Shown: positions 35,500-49,132, numbered from the stretch's first letter. The stretch is DNA of 64,000 nucleotides from Phragmites australis (GCF_958298935.1 NC_084938.1:25153501-25217500); one strand, 5' to 3'. Numbers and translations: made by a program. The notes: a model not told the origin generated them from the sequence alone.

Positions 35500-36713
35500 A
35501 AACTGTAATCCGGAGAGAAATCCGGTGACTGATCTGGGGATGGGCCGAGCTGATCTGAGGGAGTATTTTAGCACATATGCTGGCTCAGCCCATGGTGGCA
35601 GATATTTTCTGCGTGATCTTAGAGAAAATGTGGACCGACCCATCATGCAAGGCGTCAAACTGGGCCAACCTAATTCTTGGTCCATTAAGGCCCAATATTC
35701 AGAACGAAGGATTTGGATATGTTCTCACCCAGAGAACACAAGCGTCGTTGCGTCAAGTATTACAAGTACTGGATACGTGGATTTGTTCACACCTATACGG
35801 TACAGTGCATTCTCACTGATACATTGTATATACTACTACTGACGTATGTGCTCTTGTAGATAGTCCAAAACAGGTTGCCATGGGTGGAGTAAAGCAATAG
35901 ATGCAGCAGCCGCGGCAGCAGTAGCAGTTGAGGTTTCAATGGACAGGAAGCTCTGGTAATTGTGGCAAGTGGCCCGGTTCAGAACGGATGGACACCGCGA
36001 AGGTCCACGAGCAAACATAGAAAAAGCACAAGATCCTTTGCAGGCTTTTTAACCGTTTGGCAAGGTACATCATCACCTATATCATCCATCTTATAATTCA
36101 ATAGTTAGATAAAAAAGAAATTGATACATATCACAGATGAGAGAATCTTTTTAAAATTAGGACTTATAAAATTTACTTCTCGTTACTCCGGTGCTCTAGC
36201 TGGTTCTTTGAGAGAGCCAATAAGAAAGGAAACAAAAAAACTCGATCAAAGATCAATGCTTAGCGAGAGGCATGCTGTTTTAACAACGTTGTGGATTGGC
36301 GCTTCAATGATTGCACCGAGCCATCGACGTCTCCGATTTCTTAATTCCCGAGCTGCTCGCCTTGGAACACGCGAAAAGAGCAGGGAGAAAGGACGAGAAA
36401 GCAAAAGAGCAGAGCAGAGCAGGGCAGGGCAGGGCAGGCAAAGACCGTAGACCAAGCGAGACCACTGTTCGGCAGCACGCGCCACGCGGGTTGCAAGCAC
36501 TGCGGCTGTAGCCAGTTTTACTCCGTACAGCAGAAATTTTCGTACTACACTTTCACCTCACTTCCGCGCAAAGAAATGCAGTAGCAGATAGGGGTGGCAA
36601 GGCACCGATCCTCACCGGAGAATGCTTTTCGTTTGTAACGAAAGTTTTCTTCTATGTTTATCTTTACAGAAAATTTTACGGTCTTTAATACAGTAGCAAA
36701 TAGGGATGAAATG

Positions 36714-36762
<49 letters not shown>

Positions 36763-37390
36763 ATATTAGAGATATAATAGGGAGCGGAAATGTAAAGTGA
36801 CTTCCTATCTTTGTTCTCATATAAATTCATGGAATCAAATTTTTCTATACTACCTTCTAATAAGGAAATTCTTCACGAATTACGGAACGGAGTCTCATTA
36901 CCATCCTAGTAGCAATCCATCAAGACGAAAAGAGCCGCAATCGCATGGTGTTAGACCGTGCCCGGCTCCACACTTCCGCCATGCTAGTCTTGCTTAGAGA
37001 GCACCCAACACTCTGGGTTAGCCGTGCCCCCCTAGGCTGGACATCGACCCCCGCTGGTCCTGGTGTAATGCTCCTGGCCGGCTGGCCCCCGTTGTCGCGT
37101 CGAAAAAAATCAAGACGAAAAGAGCTTGGCTAGAGCCCTATATAATTTCCCCACGGAGACAAGCATAACCAGAGTCCACAGAAAGCGAAAGGTGAAAAAA
37201 TGCTACGGAGTAGTAGTATGGATCAATGCATTGTGCATCCCAAAACTTCACCTCTTTTTCCTCCTCCTTAATGTCCGAAGGAGCATGCAATGATGCAACC
37301 ACGTGATAACAGCACCACAATCCAGATGAATATTACGTAAGCAAGCAGCAACTCAGCTAAGCACAACGAAGCTCGCGTTTCACTAGCATC
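35500..37390. other. Intergenic region between SGAT and the GC island
   Basis: No gene is supported. A short 5-base tandem stretch (GAGCA/GGGCA) lies at about 36409-36438, and an AT microsatellite at 36716-36753. A 60-codon minus frame at 36018-35836 with an alanine run is unrecognised. Confidence 0.3.
36716..36753. repeat. (AT)n microsatellite
   Basis: About 19 uninterrupted AT repeats, read directly, ending in TATGTATGTATG. Confidence 0.95.
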
Positions 37391-38010
37391 GGATGCTGCC
37401 TCTTCCCGCGGACACGCATAATGTGCATTGGCCTAACCGGTCGGTCAGAGTTACACTTGCAGCGGCTGAGGCCAGCAGCTTGGCAGTGGCCGGAACGGGA
37501 AAACGCAGCAGGCAACCAGGTCAAAAGCACCGCGGCGTCGCCATCGCAACCCCACCGGCGCGTGCCAGGCTCGAGCTGCCCCCGCGGATCAGAGTGTCAG
37601 GCAACCGGCGTGCAGGCGAGCAGGTGAGCGGCCGGTGCCGACCATGTGGCGCGCGCGGGAGTCAGGACACGCTCCTGCCGGGGTCGCTGGCGCGCGGGGC
37701 CCTGGGACGGTGGGCGCGCGCGGACGGGGGTTGGGCAACCACCGCGGCGGTGCGCAGCGCACGAGGGTCGAGGCGGACGCGGACCGAGCGCAGGGGGCGT
37801 TGCGTCCGGCGGGGGCTACCTAGCCCGGGCGGTGGTACGGTTTATCCATCCATCGTCCGGGTTCGCTGCAATTCTGCCGACTTGGGAAGGGCAGTTGTGT
37901 CCTGTGGGTGCGCGGTGCGGTGCGCTTTACCACGGCAGTTTTTCGGCTAGGACCTTGGTTGTTGCGTTGGGTTTCAGGCTTCTAGCGTCTAACGGAGAAA
38001 TGGCGTGTTG
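37391..38010. other. Orphan CpG-rich island
   Basis: Sharply GC- and CpG-rich between AT-rich flanks. The longest frame (37393-37950, plus) is arginine/glycine/alanine-rich without a domain, and other frames are also open, as expected from composition. It could be a promoter/first exon remnant or captured sequence. No transcript structure is visible. Confidence 0.35.
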
Positions 38011-39650
38011 ACGACTTGACGTTCGAGATTCTACCCAAAAAAATGAGCATAAGGAGACAACGTATCTCTAAGATTTTATTAAGAGAACATTAAGCTTTAA
38101 ATCTGATTCGGCTTAGTAAAATCATGTTCAACTAATCATTAACATTATGAAAGATTTGACGAGATTCTACCCTCTAGTGTTACTTAACTCAACGCTGCAA
38201 TCATATAAACACGCCTATAGAAAATTCTATACTATTTCAGGTTAGTGCAATCTTTATTTGCCTTTTTTTTTCAGAAATACTATGGTAGGGCCGAGGCTGA
38301 CTTAAAAACTTGTCACTAAACTAGATAAAGTTTTACACCTAAGGATTTGTAAATATTAGGGCAGAGGAGAGTTGGGGTATGTAATTACACTATAGTGACT
38401 GCCTTAGGATGTAGGTTTGTCAAAGTACGGGGTTAGTTTTTTATTAGTGATATCATTCAAGTCTCATCACCATGTTATAGTACGTTTATAGTTTATTACT
38501 AGTGTCTCTAAGCCATATAGCTATATTGTTTACTCTGTCTTATATTACAGTCTGAAAATCCATCTCTCAAAATTAGATGACCACATACTAGAATAATATT
38601 GTTTATACGAACACATAGAGACCGAGTGACTTTGCCTATCAAATGCATTGATTGTTTTCATACTTTAAGTGTTTACGTAATCCCATATTCCCATTTGTTT
38701 TAAGGCCTAGATCCCATTTGTGTCAGAGTGTCCTAGGAATAATGTAAACGCCTTTTTTCTATAAGTGATATCATTGTTGTCTTTGTCTCGACGTTACCGG
38801 TGCATACGCTTCTAGTGTTACTACCGCTCTGCTCCCTCGGTCGTGAAATACAAGCCATGCAGTGCCGCCTCTTCTATTCTTTCCTTTTACTGCAATTCTA
38901 GTTCAGCTCTTAAAGTGGATGTTACTGTAATTTTTATTTAGAAACTTTAGGTTTTCTCTGTCGCTTCAGGCAATTACTATCTCAACATATTCTACCACTT
39001 TGTAATATTTAGGCTCATTCCACTAAAAATACCTATCAACTTTATCTATCAATTAGATATAAATTCATCGCACAAGCTCAATTAGTGGATACACATAAAA
39101 TGACATAGATTCCAACCCTCTCCAAGTTTCTAAGATCAATATTCTTGTTTAATGGTGGAGCCATGACTGGCTGGAAGTGGGCTGATCTCATTCTTTCTCA
39201 TGCAGCCCCATTCCCTTCTTCATTTCTCCCATTTTTCTCTCATTTTTTGTTACTGCTTTTTAAGGCGCAACAGCGCGTAAGGGGCTTGAGCCCCTCTGCA
39301 TCCGCCACTGTTTTTGTTCAATTCTTCATCAAACTTCAAAGTATCAACCACGCATTCACGCCATAGTGCGCTCCTAGGATATTACTTATATCTGTTTTCG
39401 TTCACTTGTCATTAATTTATTACTGTAGCAATTTGATTTTACTTTTTTACAAAAAATTTACGTATACTTAAAAGTATACAATATTAATAAAGTATATTTT
39501 ACGATGAATATGAAAGTTTTAGGTATTTATAATTTTTTTTGAAAAAAACATAAGTTCTAAATTATTACAGTAAAAAATTGGTGACAAATAAATAAAAATA
39601 AAGCTAGTATTATTCTCTACCCATGTTCGCAACAGGTCCACAGGCACAAT
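38011..39650. other. AT-rich intergenic region upstream of the SWIB gene
   Basis: No gene is supported. Near 39290-39315 the sequence GAGCCCCTCTGCATCCGCCACTG is, inverted, a CAGTGGCGGA-type start that resembles hAT-like element ends in grasses. Its partner end was not found. Confidence 0.3.
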
Positions 39651-39914
39651 GTTACACATCGAAATAACCGAGGTGCTAAACTGCAAAAGCGCCCCTCGTC
39701 TATCCCCACCCGGAAACCGAAAGCCAGCGGAGGAAACCACAGAACCAAACGGGACGACGCCCGAACCACCGCGAGCCCCAACCAGCGCCCCGAAACGAAA
39801 CGCGCCTCCGCAGCAGAAGCGAGGGAGGGATCCCCACCCATTTCAATTTTCAAAACGCCGCCGACGACGAGAGAGGAGAGGAGAGGCCCCGCCCCCTCCT
39901 CCTCCCCGAGCCCA

Positions 39915-42900
39915 ATGGTATCCGACCAGGAGCTGGCGCACTACGTGGAGTCCCTCGTCCGCCAGACCGCGAACCGCGGCGGCGTCGGGATATCCGCCGA
40001 CTCCGTGGTGCGGCAGCTCGGGGCGCAGCTCGGAGTCGACCTCTCCCCCAAGGCGCCGCTCATCCGCGACATCCTAGTCGCGCTCCTCGGCCCGGCGGCC
40101 CCTGCTCCGGCCCCGGAGTCCGCCTCGCGGAAAGACCCTTTTGACCCTGCCCCTGCCGCTCCTAGCGCTGCTCCTGCGCAGCTGCCCTTCTCCACCTCGG
40201 CGCCCGGGCCCGCCGTGCCCCACTTCTTCTCGCAGCAGATGCAGTCCTACCTCCCCGCCTCGCCGCAGTACCAGCAGCACCGCCCCTGCGCGCCCGCCTC
40301 GGCGTATGACGTCCCCGCGTCGTATCGCTACGGACAGCAGCCCTTCCCGCAGCTCAGCGAGGCGCGGCTGCAGGGGCTCGCCTATCTGCAGCAGCAGCAG
40401 CAGCAGATGGCCGCTGGGGCGACGGCGACGGCTGCAGCCGCAGCTACTCCAGGGGAGGGCCCCCGTGCGGCGGCAGTGCCCGCCGGCTCCAAGAAAGACA
40501 GGTGATGCTTCCTGCACTCTGCTTCCTCTTAATTTTCCCCGTTCGAATTAGGGTTTGGATTATCCAATTAGGTGCCACATGCACCTGCTCGTGCGCTTTC
40601 ATTTAGGAGTACATTCTACGCGAAGCTATGCTCTTAAATCTGTAGGATTACAGTTTTGTTCCCTTTCCATATTTGCTGGGTGGATTGAGGTGGGTTTAAG
40701 TGTAAAGGTTACATTTTTTGGTGGTTACAGAGTTTTATTTTTGGTGTGATTTGGGCTTGATTGTTTCTGGTGTAGGGATATACTTTACAATGATTACTCG
40801 AGTGATTAGTGGGGTGCGTTAAACTGGAAGGAACTGATTTTCTAGCGCTTCAGCTGGTTCAAGTGAGAAATTTTGTGGTGCCATGTCTACTTGTACTAGA
40901 CATTTAATGTCCATGAATGATTAGAGGAATCCGTTCTAGTGTACCCGAGATAATCTTTGAATACTGCCGTAGTTATGTCAACCATACCCGTAGAATTAAA
41001 GCCTCTGAACTCGTTGGAGTAATAATGGTTCCATACCCATCAAAATGTTTGCTTTTCAAGCAACCGGCTTGAAGAAACAATGAAGCCTGCTTATCCATAA
41101 AGTCCATTATTGTTAACAAATGGATGCAGATTGAGCTATATTTAGGTTAGTTGGAACTTGAAAGAAACCTTTCAATTTGCTATGTCTATTTACTTGAAAG
41201 AAATTTATGACATTTCATTAGTACGAAAACCATGTTAGGAATACATCTATCTGTCAGCAAAGGAGAACGTTCCCGATATGAAATTCCGAGGTGTACTTCT
41301 AGGATAATAGGAGATATGGATATGTCCTGAATTGTTGATTTCAGCTGTCCGTTACTGGTGTTTAATCTGTAGAACGTACTCTTCTGGTTGTGTTAATGAA
41401 GCAGTGCTAGCATTGGAGTAAAACGAAGAGGTGGCTCAGGAGGGTTAAACAAAGTCTGTGGTGTGTCCCCAGAGCTTCAAGCTATTGTTGGTGAACCAAC
41501 CATGGCTAGAACTGAGGTCCATTCTACTGACCCTTCTTTCTAATGTCTTGTCTTACTGATTACCTCATGGCAGAAACCCTGATATTGTTTATGAACTGCA
41601 GATTGTTAAGCAGCTTTGGGCATACATTCGCAGGAACAACTTGCAGGATCCTAACAATAAGAGAAAGATCATATGCAATGATGAGCTACGATTGGTTTTT
41701 GAGACTGATTGCACTGACATGTTCAAGATGAACAAGCTTTTAGCTAAGCACATAAGACCTCTTGAGTCTACAAGTAGGTTTTCCTCACACTTAGTTGCTA
41801 AATTATCACAAAATTTTAAGCGTTTGAACATGTGCTCAAATTTCTTGCAGAAGATTCAAAACGAGATTCAAAGAAGTTGAAGCCTGAGGGCGGTGAACCT
41901 ATTTCTCCTGTTGAAACTGATGTTAACCTTCTCATTATCGTTTCTGATGCTCTTGCAACCTTTTTTGGGACTGGAGAAAGAGAGATGCCCCATTCCGAGG
42001 CTGTTAAGCGTGTCTGGGACCACATTAAAAGCAATAATTTAGAGGTTAGTGGATGATTACTATCAGACCCTTTATTTGCTATATTGTTCTTGTTTGAAAT
42101 GTTGTATGCGAAATTAAACCTCTAGTGGGCATTGAAAATTAACTTTGTCCAACCATGGAAACATTTGGAAGGTGAAAGGAAATGTTTCTCTCTGTTGCAT
42201 AATTAGTACCTGGATGGTCTTCAGGAAAAGAAGATATGTGCTTGATTCGAGGAAGTGAGAATTACTATTTCACCAGGAAGAAAGTGTGAATGCACATATC
42301 TTAGTAGCTGCTCAGACTGATGTTGCCATACCTGGGAAATTTTCTTATTCATGACAGATTTTGTTGACTGGACACCTTGGTAACTAATTATTTTTTTTGT
42401 TGGGTAGATCTCTTGCTTTCTGTTTTCTCTTTTAGATTTTGGTTTGGTTGGTGGCATGGTTGTTGTTGGTTGATCAACTAGATGCATATGGTGGCTGTTT
42501 CTAGATATAAGTTGCCGAGTGTATATTCCCATGCGCCTTTTCATTTTCAAACTTGGTAGAACTGGTACATGGTGTCTTATTTACTTTTCAATATAGTATC
42601 ACACCTTATATAAAAGAATCAATAAATCTTTAGCATGCAAGTATTTGCAGATTGCTTTTATATGCAAGTTGGTTCATTGTCTACTCTTTTGTCCTATGAC
42701 GAGTGAATCATAAGCAAAGCATGCCCCATATAACCCTCTGTTTTCCTTTAGCATTGTCATGCATCACTGACTAGTAATGATTTTGCCACCTAAGGCTTTA
42801 GGAATGATAAATCACAACGTAAGCAATAGTAATATTAAATTATTGACTTCCGTAGTCTGTGAACTTTTACCCATGGTGTAATAATACATCTAATTCTCCC

Positions 42901-43361
42901 CTTCTCATCCTGTTTTCCTTTTTTCGTTTTGTTGTTCATGAAGATGATCCAGGATGCTGGACCTCATTGAAAATATGCTTAAGCATTTGTTACTGTTAGG
43001 CATCTGTAAAAAGGCATATTTTATGATTGGCTCATTGACGTGGGAGCTTATCTTCCTTTGAATTGCCTCTCTGTTAGTGGGCTTGCTTCCTTAGTGAAAT
43101 TAATTTTTAGGATCTATTTAGTACTGAACAGATGAGAAATCCTTGTACAACCTTCTGGCATCTGTGCAAAGTACAAACGGATTGATAGTCTGATTTCTTT
43201 TCCTTTTATTTCTTCTTGTTTTGTTGCAGGATCCAGCGAATCCTACAGTGATACTATGTGACTCGAAACTTAAACAGCTCTTTGGATGCGAAAGTCTTAC
43301 TGCTCATGGTGTTTCAGAGTTGCTTTCAGACCACCTTTTCAAGCAACCTAACAAGATCTAA
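39915..43361 (+). CDS. DEK_C and double SWIB/MDM2 domain protein, 5 coding exons
   Basis: Probable chromatin-associated nuclear protein. Exons: 39915-40501, 41405-41516, 41602-41773, 41851-42044, 43230-43361 (stop TAA), all GT-AG and in frame, 398 residues. Residues 1-58 resemble a DEK C-terminal domain (VSDQELAHYVESLVRQTA...IRDILVALL). Residues 60-190 are Pro/Ala/Gln-rich with a QQQQQQ run. Two SWIB domains follow, about 210-290 (VSPELQAIVGEP, IVKQLWAYIRRNNLQDP, MFKMNKLLAKHI) and about 318-394 (VSDALATFFG, AVKRVWDHIKSNNLEDP, LLSDHLFKQ). SWIB domains occur in SWI/SNF BAF60-type and yeast UAF30-type proteins; this layout matches plant UAF30-like proteins. The ATG at 39915 follows a GC-rich leader. 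An extra 3' exon appears to be spliced on after the stop. Confidence 0.93.
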
Positions 43362-44369
43362 CTGGTTAGTTATTGACTTTCTCCTAACAGCATCCTTATG
43401 TATATGTGGCTTGCCCTGCCTAGTGTTTGTGGGAGAGCATCCATCCTCTTGCAGTTGCTTTCTTTCAAGTCCTAGTTTTCCCCTTTTTGAATATGTTCAA
43501 CGGTAAAATGAGTCTATAGAAATATGTCAAATTGGTACTGTGGAGTTTTTACTTACCGATTTTCTATTCTAGCCTTCCAGATTTCTTGCATAAGTCCTTG
43601 GTTCTTATGGATCCTTGACTACTGATAACTACCAAGCCTGTTTCATTCTGCAGCTTGGTGTTAGTTCGTTGAATATGCTAATACTGAAATGGATGCTTGT
43701 TTTACTGTTGTCTGCAGGTGAAACGTCTCCTGGACTCTAGCTTGTCTAACATCCTGGTAGTTGGCACTGATGAAAATGACAGAAATTTGCTGAAAGCGTT
43801 TGTTGATTTACCTGTGAGAAAGGGCTGTAGGCTAATCTCTTCACAGTAGCAAGGAAAAGAGTGATAATTGTTCCATATTATCCAGTCCGATCTTTCAAAA
43901 GGGTCAGACATAGTAGTTTATCTGAGTTTCTAGTCTGTTAAATAGCAAGCAGCATCGACGCAACAGGTAGAAAGCGAGGGCTGATGATCTTTGCTTGATA
44001 TAAATTCGGCCACCATAGGTGTGTTTTCTGGTAAGAAGTTGCTTTCACGTTTGCTACCAGAAAGCCTCTTACATTGCTAGTCTTAGTCGAGACATCTGTA
44101 CCCACCTATATTATGTTGTAGGTGACACCTAACTTATACAGTTAACATGTTATCGGAATGTTCGACTTTTGCTTCCGTTCATTCTTAATCCTGTCACACA
44201 TGCACCTTCTGCATGATTAGTAGTTTGCAACCAGCAACTACTGTGTTCTTGCTTATATTCAGCCTTGTTCAGAATTTGGGGTTTCCAGTTCTGCATCATG
44301 TGGTTGACCATTTACAAGATGCTCTGACCACTGTACAACGGTTGATAAATGTTTCTTGCTCTCCTGAAC
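43362..44369 (+). other. 3' UTR of SWIB gene with an intron; convergent spacer
   Basis: A donor GTTAGT at 43365 and acceptor CTGCAG at 43712-43717 suggest a spliced 3' UTR. Joined there, the frame after the TAA stays open for 43 codons to a TAG at 43847-43849 (see findings). The polyadenylation region probably lies near 43900-44150. No further gene before the convergent neighbour. Confidence 0.5.
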
Positions 44370-45722
44370 CTACAAATTCTTGAAGACGGCGTAGAACAGC
44401 ACCATGACCACCAGGCCCATGATGACGCATGAAATGATCGTGGCGTCCTTCTCGCCAAGGGTACCTTCTGGCAGGACCTTGTGCACGATAGTCCAAACTA
44501 CCGAGTCCAAATTCTGCAGTTGCGAAAGATAATAATTTTCTTGAGCTGTTCAGCCTTTTGAAAAAAAAGGAATTACTATGAGGCGAGTAATAATTTTCTT
44601 TCAGTGTATGTCTTATCATGTTTACCTGTTGGATGATCTGAAGAATCCTCTGAAGGAGTGGCACACAGGCATTGTTCACTTGGCTACAACAATTGAACAA
44701 CAATGTGATTCGGTCAGTGTGTATATCCTCCTGCAGTCCTAACGCTGACCATTGTTGCAGATAAAATAGTTTTATTCCTAATGCTTGCCCCGATTTTTCA
44801 GAATAAACACTAAACACCTATAGATTGGCCCTTGTCCAGAGTAGCCGGACACTAGAATCACCTGATGAGCAGGAGGCCCTTGTAGACGTGAGTAGTAGAG
44901 ACGCTGCAGTCTAGGTCCCAAGGCAGCTTCTTCCCCTTCCATTCTGCAAGAAAATAGTTCCAAACTTCCAATCTTCAGTTTTGTAGTTGAGTGCTAAAAC
45001 TGTTTTGGCGCATTTGCTGATGAAGTCTTGTTTTAACAAACCTAGAGACCATTTTATTCCCAGGTCGAAACCTGGTTCGTTTGGCGTCGGTTTAAGCACG
45101 AAGGATACTTGGTGCCGGAGCATCATTGCGTGGAGAAGCAGAAACATGTCCTGTCAAGAAAGTCACGGGTCAAAACGCAGACATAATATATGTCAAGAAA
45201 GTCACGGTGTCTAGACGAGAAGATTGCTCTACGAGTTTTTAGCATTTGGTTACTAAGGATTTCAATCCAAATCCTCTGGAGATAGCAGCCATTCTGCTTT
45301 CCCCCTTCTTATCACTGCTAAATGTTTGGACTGATATAATGTTCTGGTAGCCAATTCCTGGGATATAGTGCTGCTACGTACGATCATCTTTTTACCTTTC
45401 CCAGCTGCGAAACATCAACGGAGCGGATGCTACCCAATAAATACAGGCACTCGTCACCGATCAGCTCGAGCAGCTCCCTGACGCTCCGGTTCTGGATGGC
45501 CGAGTTCAGCTTCACCGCCCTCCTCACGGCCCGGAACGCGTCTCCTCCGCCGTCGCCGAACAGCCCTTTCGCGCAGAATTTACCGGCATTTCTTCTGCTC
45601 GTCCTCACACGCGCCGGCCTGCTGCCGCCTGGGCCGTCGTGATCTCTCGGAGATCTCGGGCGATTTGAACGGTGGTGAATCGACGGAAGAGGAAGAAGAC
45701 GACACGGCAGAGTCGAGTTCAT
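44370..45722 (-). CDS. Plastid-type NTF2-like protein with C-terminal membrane helix, 5 exons
   Basis: Exons (minus): 45722-45396, 45150-45042, 44943-44862, 44683-44626, 44513-44370, all GT-AG, joined in frame to 239 residues. The first about 55 residues are rich in Ser, Arg and Pro and poor in acid, like a chloroplast transit peptide. Next comes an NTF2/SnoaL-like segment (about 60-165: SVRELLELIGDECLYLLG, DMFLLLHAMMLRHQVSFV, GFDLGIKWSLEWKGKKLPW, THVYKGLLLI). A coiled stretch PLLQRILQIIQQ follows, then a hydrophobic helix near the end (IISCVIMGLVVMVLFYAVF) that should anchor it with a short tail. Substrate and partner are unknown; the fold assignment is by pattern memory, not search. It is convergent with the SWIB gene. 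Confidence 0.82.
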
Positions 45723-46886
45723 GGAGACAGGTTGGAACTTTAATCAAAAAGTGGCCAGCTTTGAACGAGAAACGGATGGATCGGAGGAGCCTTATACTTG
45801 CGGTGTGCAGGCGATGGATGGATGGGTGTCCGGCGCACAAGGAAAGGATTATATGCGATGAAAAGCTAGCCCTGCTTCCGGTGCATGCGTGACATGCACA
45901 CGGTTGCAAGGTTGGGTTGCCAAGGTAAGCAAGGAACGATACTCTACCAAACGTGGCTAAGGGTCCATGCCCTACGATCGGTAGCTGCCCCTAGCCAAGT
46001 TTTCGAAGCTTGGGCACCAGGTTAAATGGCCCGGTTATTGTCTGGCCAATAATGTCCAATACTGTTAAACAAATTCCAGTGGTCCAACAATTAACCACAC
46101 CATGTCACCATCAGCAAGCTAGTTGCCACGGTGGAGAGAATAAACGGATTAGGATGCACTGGGCCGCTACCCATTTGATGTTAGGTGTATTTTGTTTTGA
46201 AAAAGTTATAAAAATAAATTTTAACCGTTAAATTCTCTTATAATATGTTGTCAATTGCTATAAAATCAATATTATATTAAAGTACTTTGAAATACAAATC
46301 TATCGGAACAAAATTTGTATATTAAACATGCATATAATTTGACTAATTACTCGTCAAAACTTATAATGTTTGACTTTTTTGAAACAAAATATGCCATACA
46401 TCCTTGAACAAAAGGAGTATCATTTTTTAAGAAAGTATGATTATATCAAAAACCAATAAAAAAAGAATCGAGGCCACATCCCACATCTTGTATGCTTCTT
46501 TCTGAAGAAAGAGTACTGACATTGGGAATCACTCCATGGCGTATTCGATTGTAGAATGCAGAATGACCTGAATGATTTGAAAACAGATGCTTCACGCCAC
46601 CTTGACACCGTGGAAGTCCGTGCAAACCACTGTTCAGGAAGGACTGCTCTTGGGTGCCACCCCACCACCCCGATCTGGTGCCACATCAGCGTAGCTAGCA
46701 TGTAAGCTTCTAATGAAGCACCGCTCTAATCTCTATGCCCAGCCACTTTGCGGCCACTGGTGTTTCCCTGTGTTAAAAAGGTGGTAATTTTGGGGGGTTG
46801 AAGGGAAACATATATGATATATGGAACCTGTGCTTTACCACCATTGTAAGCACCCGCGTATATTTAAAAGGTGACTCCTAATCAAA
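45723..46886. other. Upstream region of NTF2-like gene and intergenic repeat
   Basis: 45723-45950 is the likely promoter side of the minus-strand gene. 46190-46430 resembles a degenerate Stowaway-type element: AT-rich interior with AATTTGACTAATTACTCGTC and an AAAAGGAGTAT end, but ends are too eroded to define. Nothing else supported. Confidence 0.35.
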
Positions 46887-49063
46887 GTGAGTGAAGCCAT
46901 ATATGATATCTGCAAAGCTCCTTCAACCTCCATCATGACAGGAACCGCAGGGACGACGACGATGACGATAACTATGGTAGATGCAACAGCAAGCACTCAT
47001 CCTCCTGGCTATGTGACATCTTCCACCGTAGTCATACCAGGCCAAGCCGCAGGGCCTCCTGTGAGTGAGAGCAATCACCATGCCAGCGCGACCGGTCAAA
47101 TCCTGTGCGGCGCCATGGGCACAACAACATCAAGCCTACCCCTCAGGACGAACCTGAGGATCCTCCGCGTGAGAGGAGCAGGAGCGCACAATGCTATTTC
47201 CACCGCTGCGTGGGAAAGGAGGTGTCCTCTGACACGACAACGTTCACCATGGGCTGCCCATGGGTGTGAGCGGGCAAGGTGGGCTCCTCCACTGTGGCCC
47301 CCTCCCAATGGTTGATGTTCTTCGACAAGCCACCCCAAATGGGCCATGTTGATGATGACAACTCCCCTCCTGGCTTTAGTCGAAGGCCCCCTCCGGCCAT
47401 CGACCCGGCGCCCCTCGTCGATGCGTAGGCCAGCATGCAACTCCAGCACGTGCCAGCTCCAGTAGGGATGATGCCACCACCTCTCCTGCATGTCGCGTTG
47501 TCCACGGGCCAAACACCTTTACTGATGGGACCGCCCATCGTGCAACAGATTCTGTCGATCCACTGCTCGCCTCACCCAATTAGAGTGTGGCTCTAGTGGC
47601 TCAAGCAAGTGATGAGGCAACTCACAACCCAACCCTAATGATGCAGATAATGTCACACGCCATGCAGTAGGGGAAGCAGTCAACCACTAGCTTCATCTAC
47701 ACCATCACCAAGATATCTTCACCGTCGCTGCTCGAATGTCCGCTCCGCACTACTCGCGGTTCTTTGGGCTAGATTCGTGGCACTAAGGGGCTCGCCTAAG
47801 GAAGAGCACACACATCACACTCAACCCACGCTCCCACACCGTTGTTTAGGCAAGGAACACCGTCATGAAGTAGGTTGGCTTCATCAACACAGATGGCGAC
47901 ATCGATGAAATCAATATCAACATGTACCTCTAGATGTTTAAGGGACCACTGACGTACCTCTAGATCGCTCTATGGCCTCAACACCACTCCATTGCCAACA
48001 CACGACAATGACGATGATGGCACGGGAGGCAGCAACACGACACAGCCGAGCATGCCTCAGCTTGCCTGATGCACTCGGCCATTGGTCAATTGTTATGTGC
48101 CTTTATGGATCAGTTAGCAATGCTTCTCAGTTTGTACCATCGCTGAGGACGTGTCCTCGCACCTGCCTCTTCTGGGTGCCTCATGTGTCCATCGCCATCT
48201 CCTGATATATCTCTCATCTTTTGTATGTTACATTGTCTGATTGTACCTCATCATCGAACTGAAACCAGTACTATCATCATCCAGTTTGCATGCCTTCACC
48301 CAAAACCTTAGCATGAGGCCAGACTTAGACTACAGTGCTCGATTAACCCCTCTCTATTTCTCTCTTGGTTTAATTTATGGCACAACATAATTGTCAGGTG
48401 CTATGTTGGAACATCCACAGTCTTAATGAGATCATGCGTCGAGACATCATCCATGAGTTGGTCACCTAGTGGAACATCACTGTGGTATGTCTCCAGGAGA
48501 CAAAACTTGATCTCATCAACCAGGACGCTGTTGTGTTCCTACCCGCACAACACACTCGCGGTGGCATCCTCCTTTCATGCAATGACAACTTCTTCACCTT
48601 AACAGAGACAACAAGCTCACTATGCGAGAGGATTGTTCCTCGTGGACCATCACCGGTGTATATGGGTCACAAGGTGATCCTGACAAACTATTCTTTCTCA
48701 GGAACTACATGATCTTGCGTTGCTCGCATAGCCTGAATATATGCTTCTAGGGGACTTTATCCTCATCTACCAACCTGAACACAAGAGTAATGCCAACTTG
48801 AACAGAAGACTCATGAGGACATTCCGATTTGTCATTGATGACCTAAACCTCAAGGAAATCTGGCTAATGTTTGATGATATTTTGTTCATAACCTTGGGAT
48901 ATATTATATCATCAGTGTATGTGTTAAAGATGATATGCATACTCACATGTGTGCTATCCAAGAAGCAAGGAAAAAGAAAGAAAGAAAGCAAGCACCTGCA
49001 TGGGCATTCGCCATGCATTCACGTACATGCATGATAAAGAGTGCATGCATTCACAAACCACGT

Positions 49064-49065
<2 letters not shown>

Positions 49066-49132
<67 letters not shown>
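49066..49132. repeat. (CT)n microsatellite
   Basis: More than 30 uninterrupted TC repeats, read directly. Ser/Leu and Arg/Glu frames across it are artefacts. Confidence 0.95.

Noticed and set aside
37393..37950. 185-codon frame in the CpG island
   Set aside because: Several frames are open by composition; no domain and no splice or promoter context.
49066..49132. Serine/leucine-rich and arginine/glutamate-rich proteins across 48935-49263
   Set aside because: Translations of a CT microsatellite.
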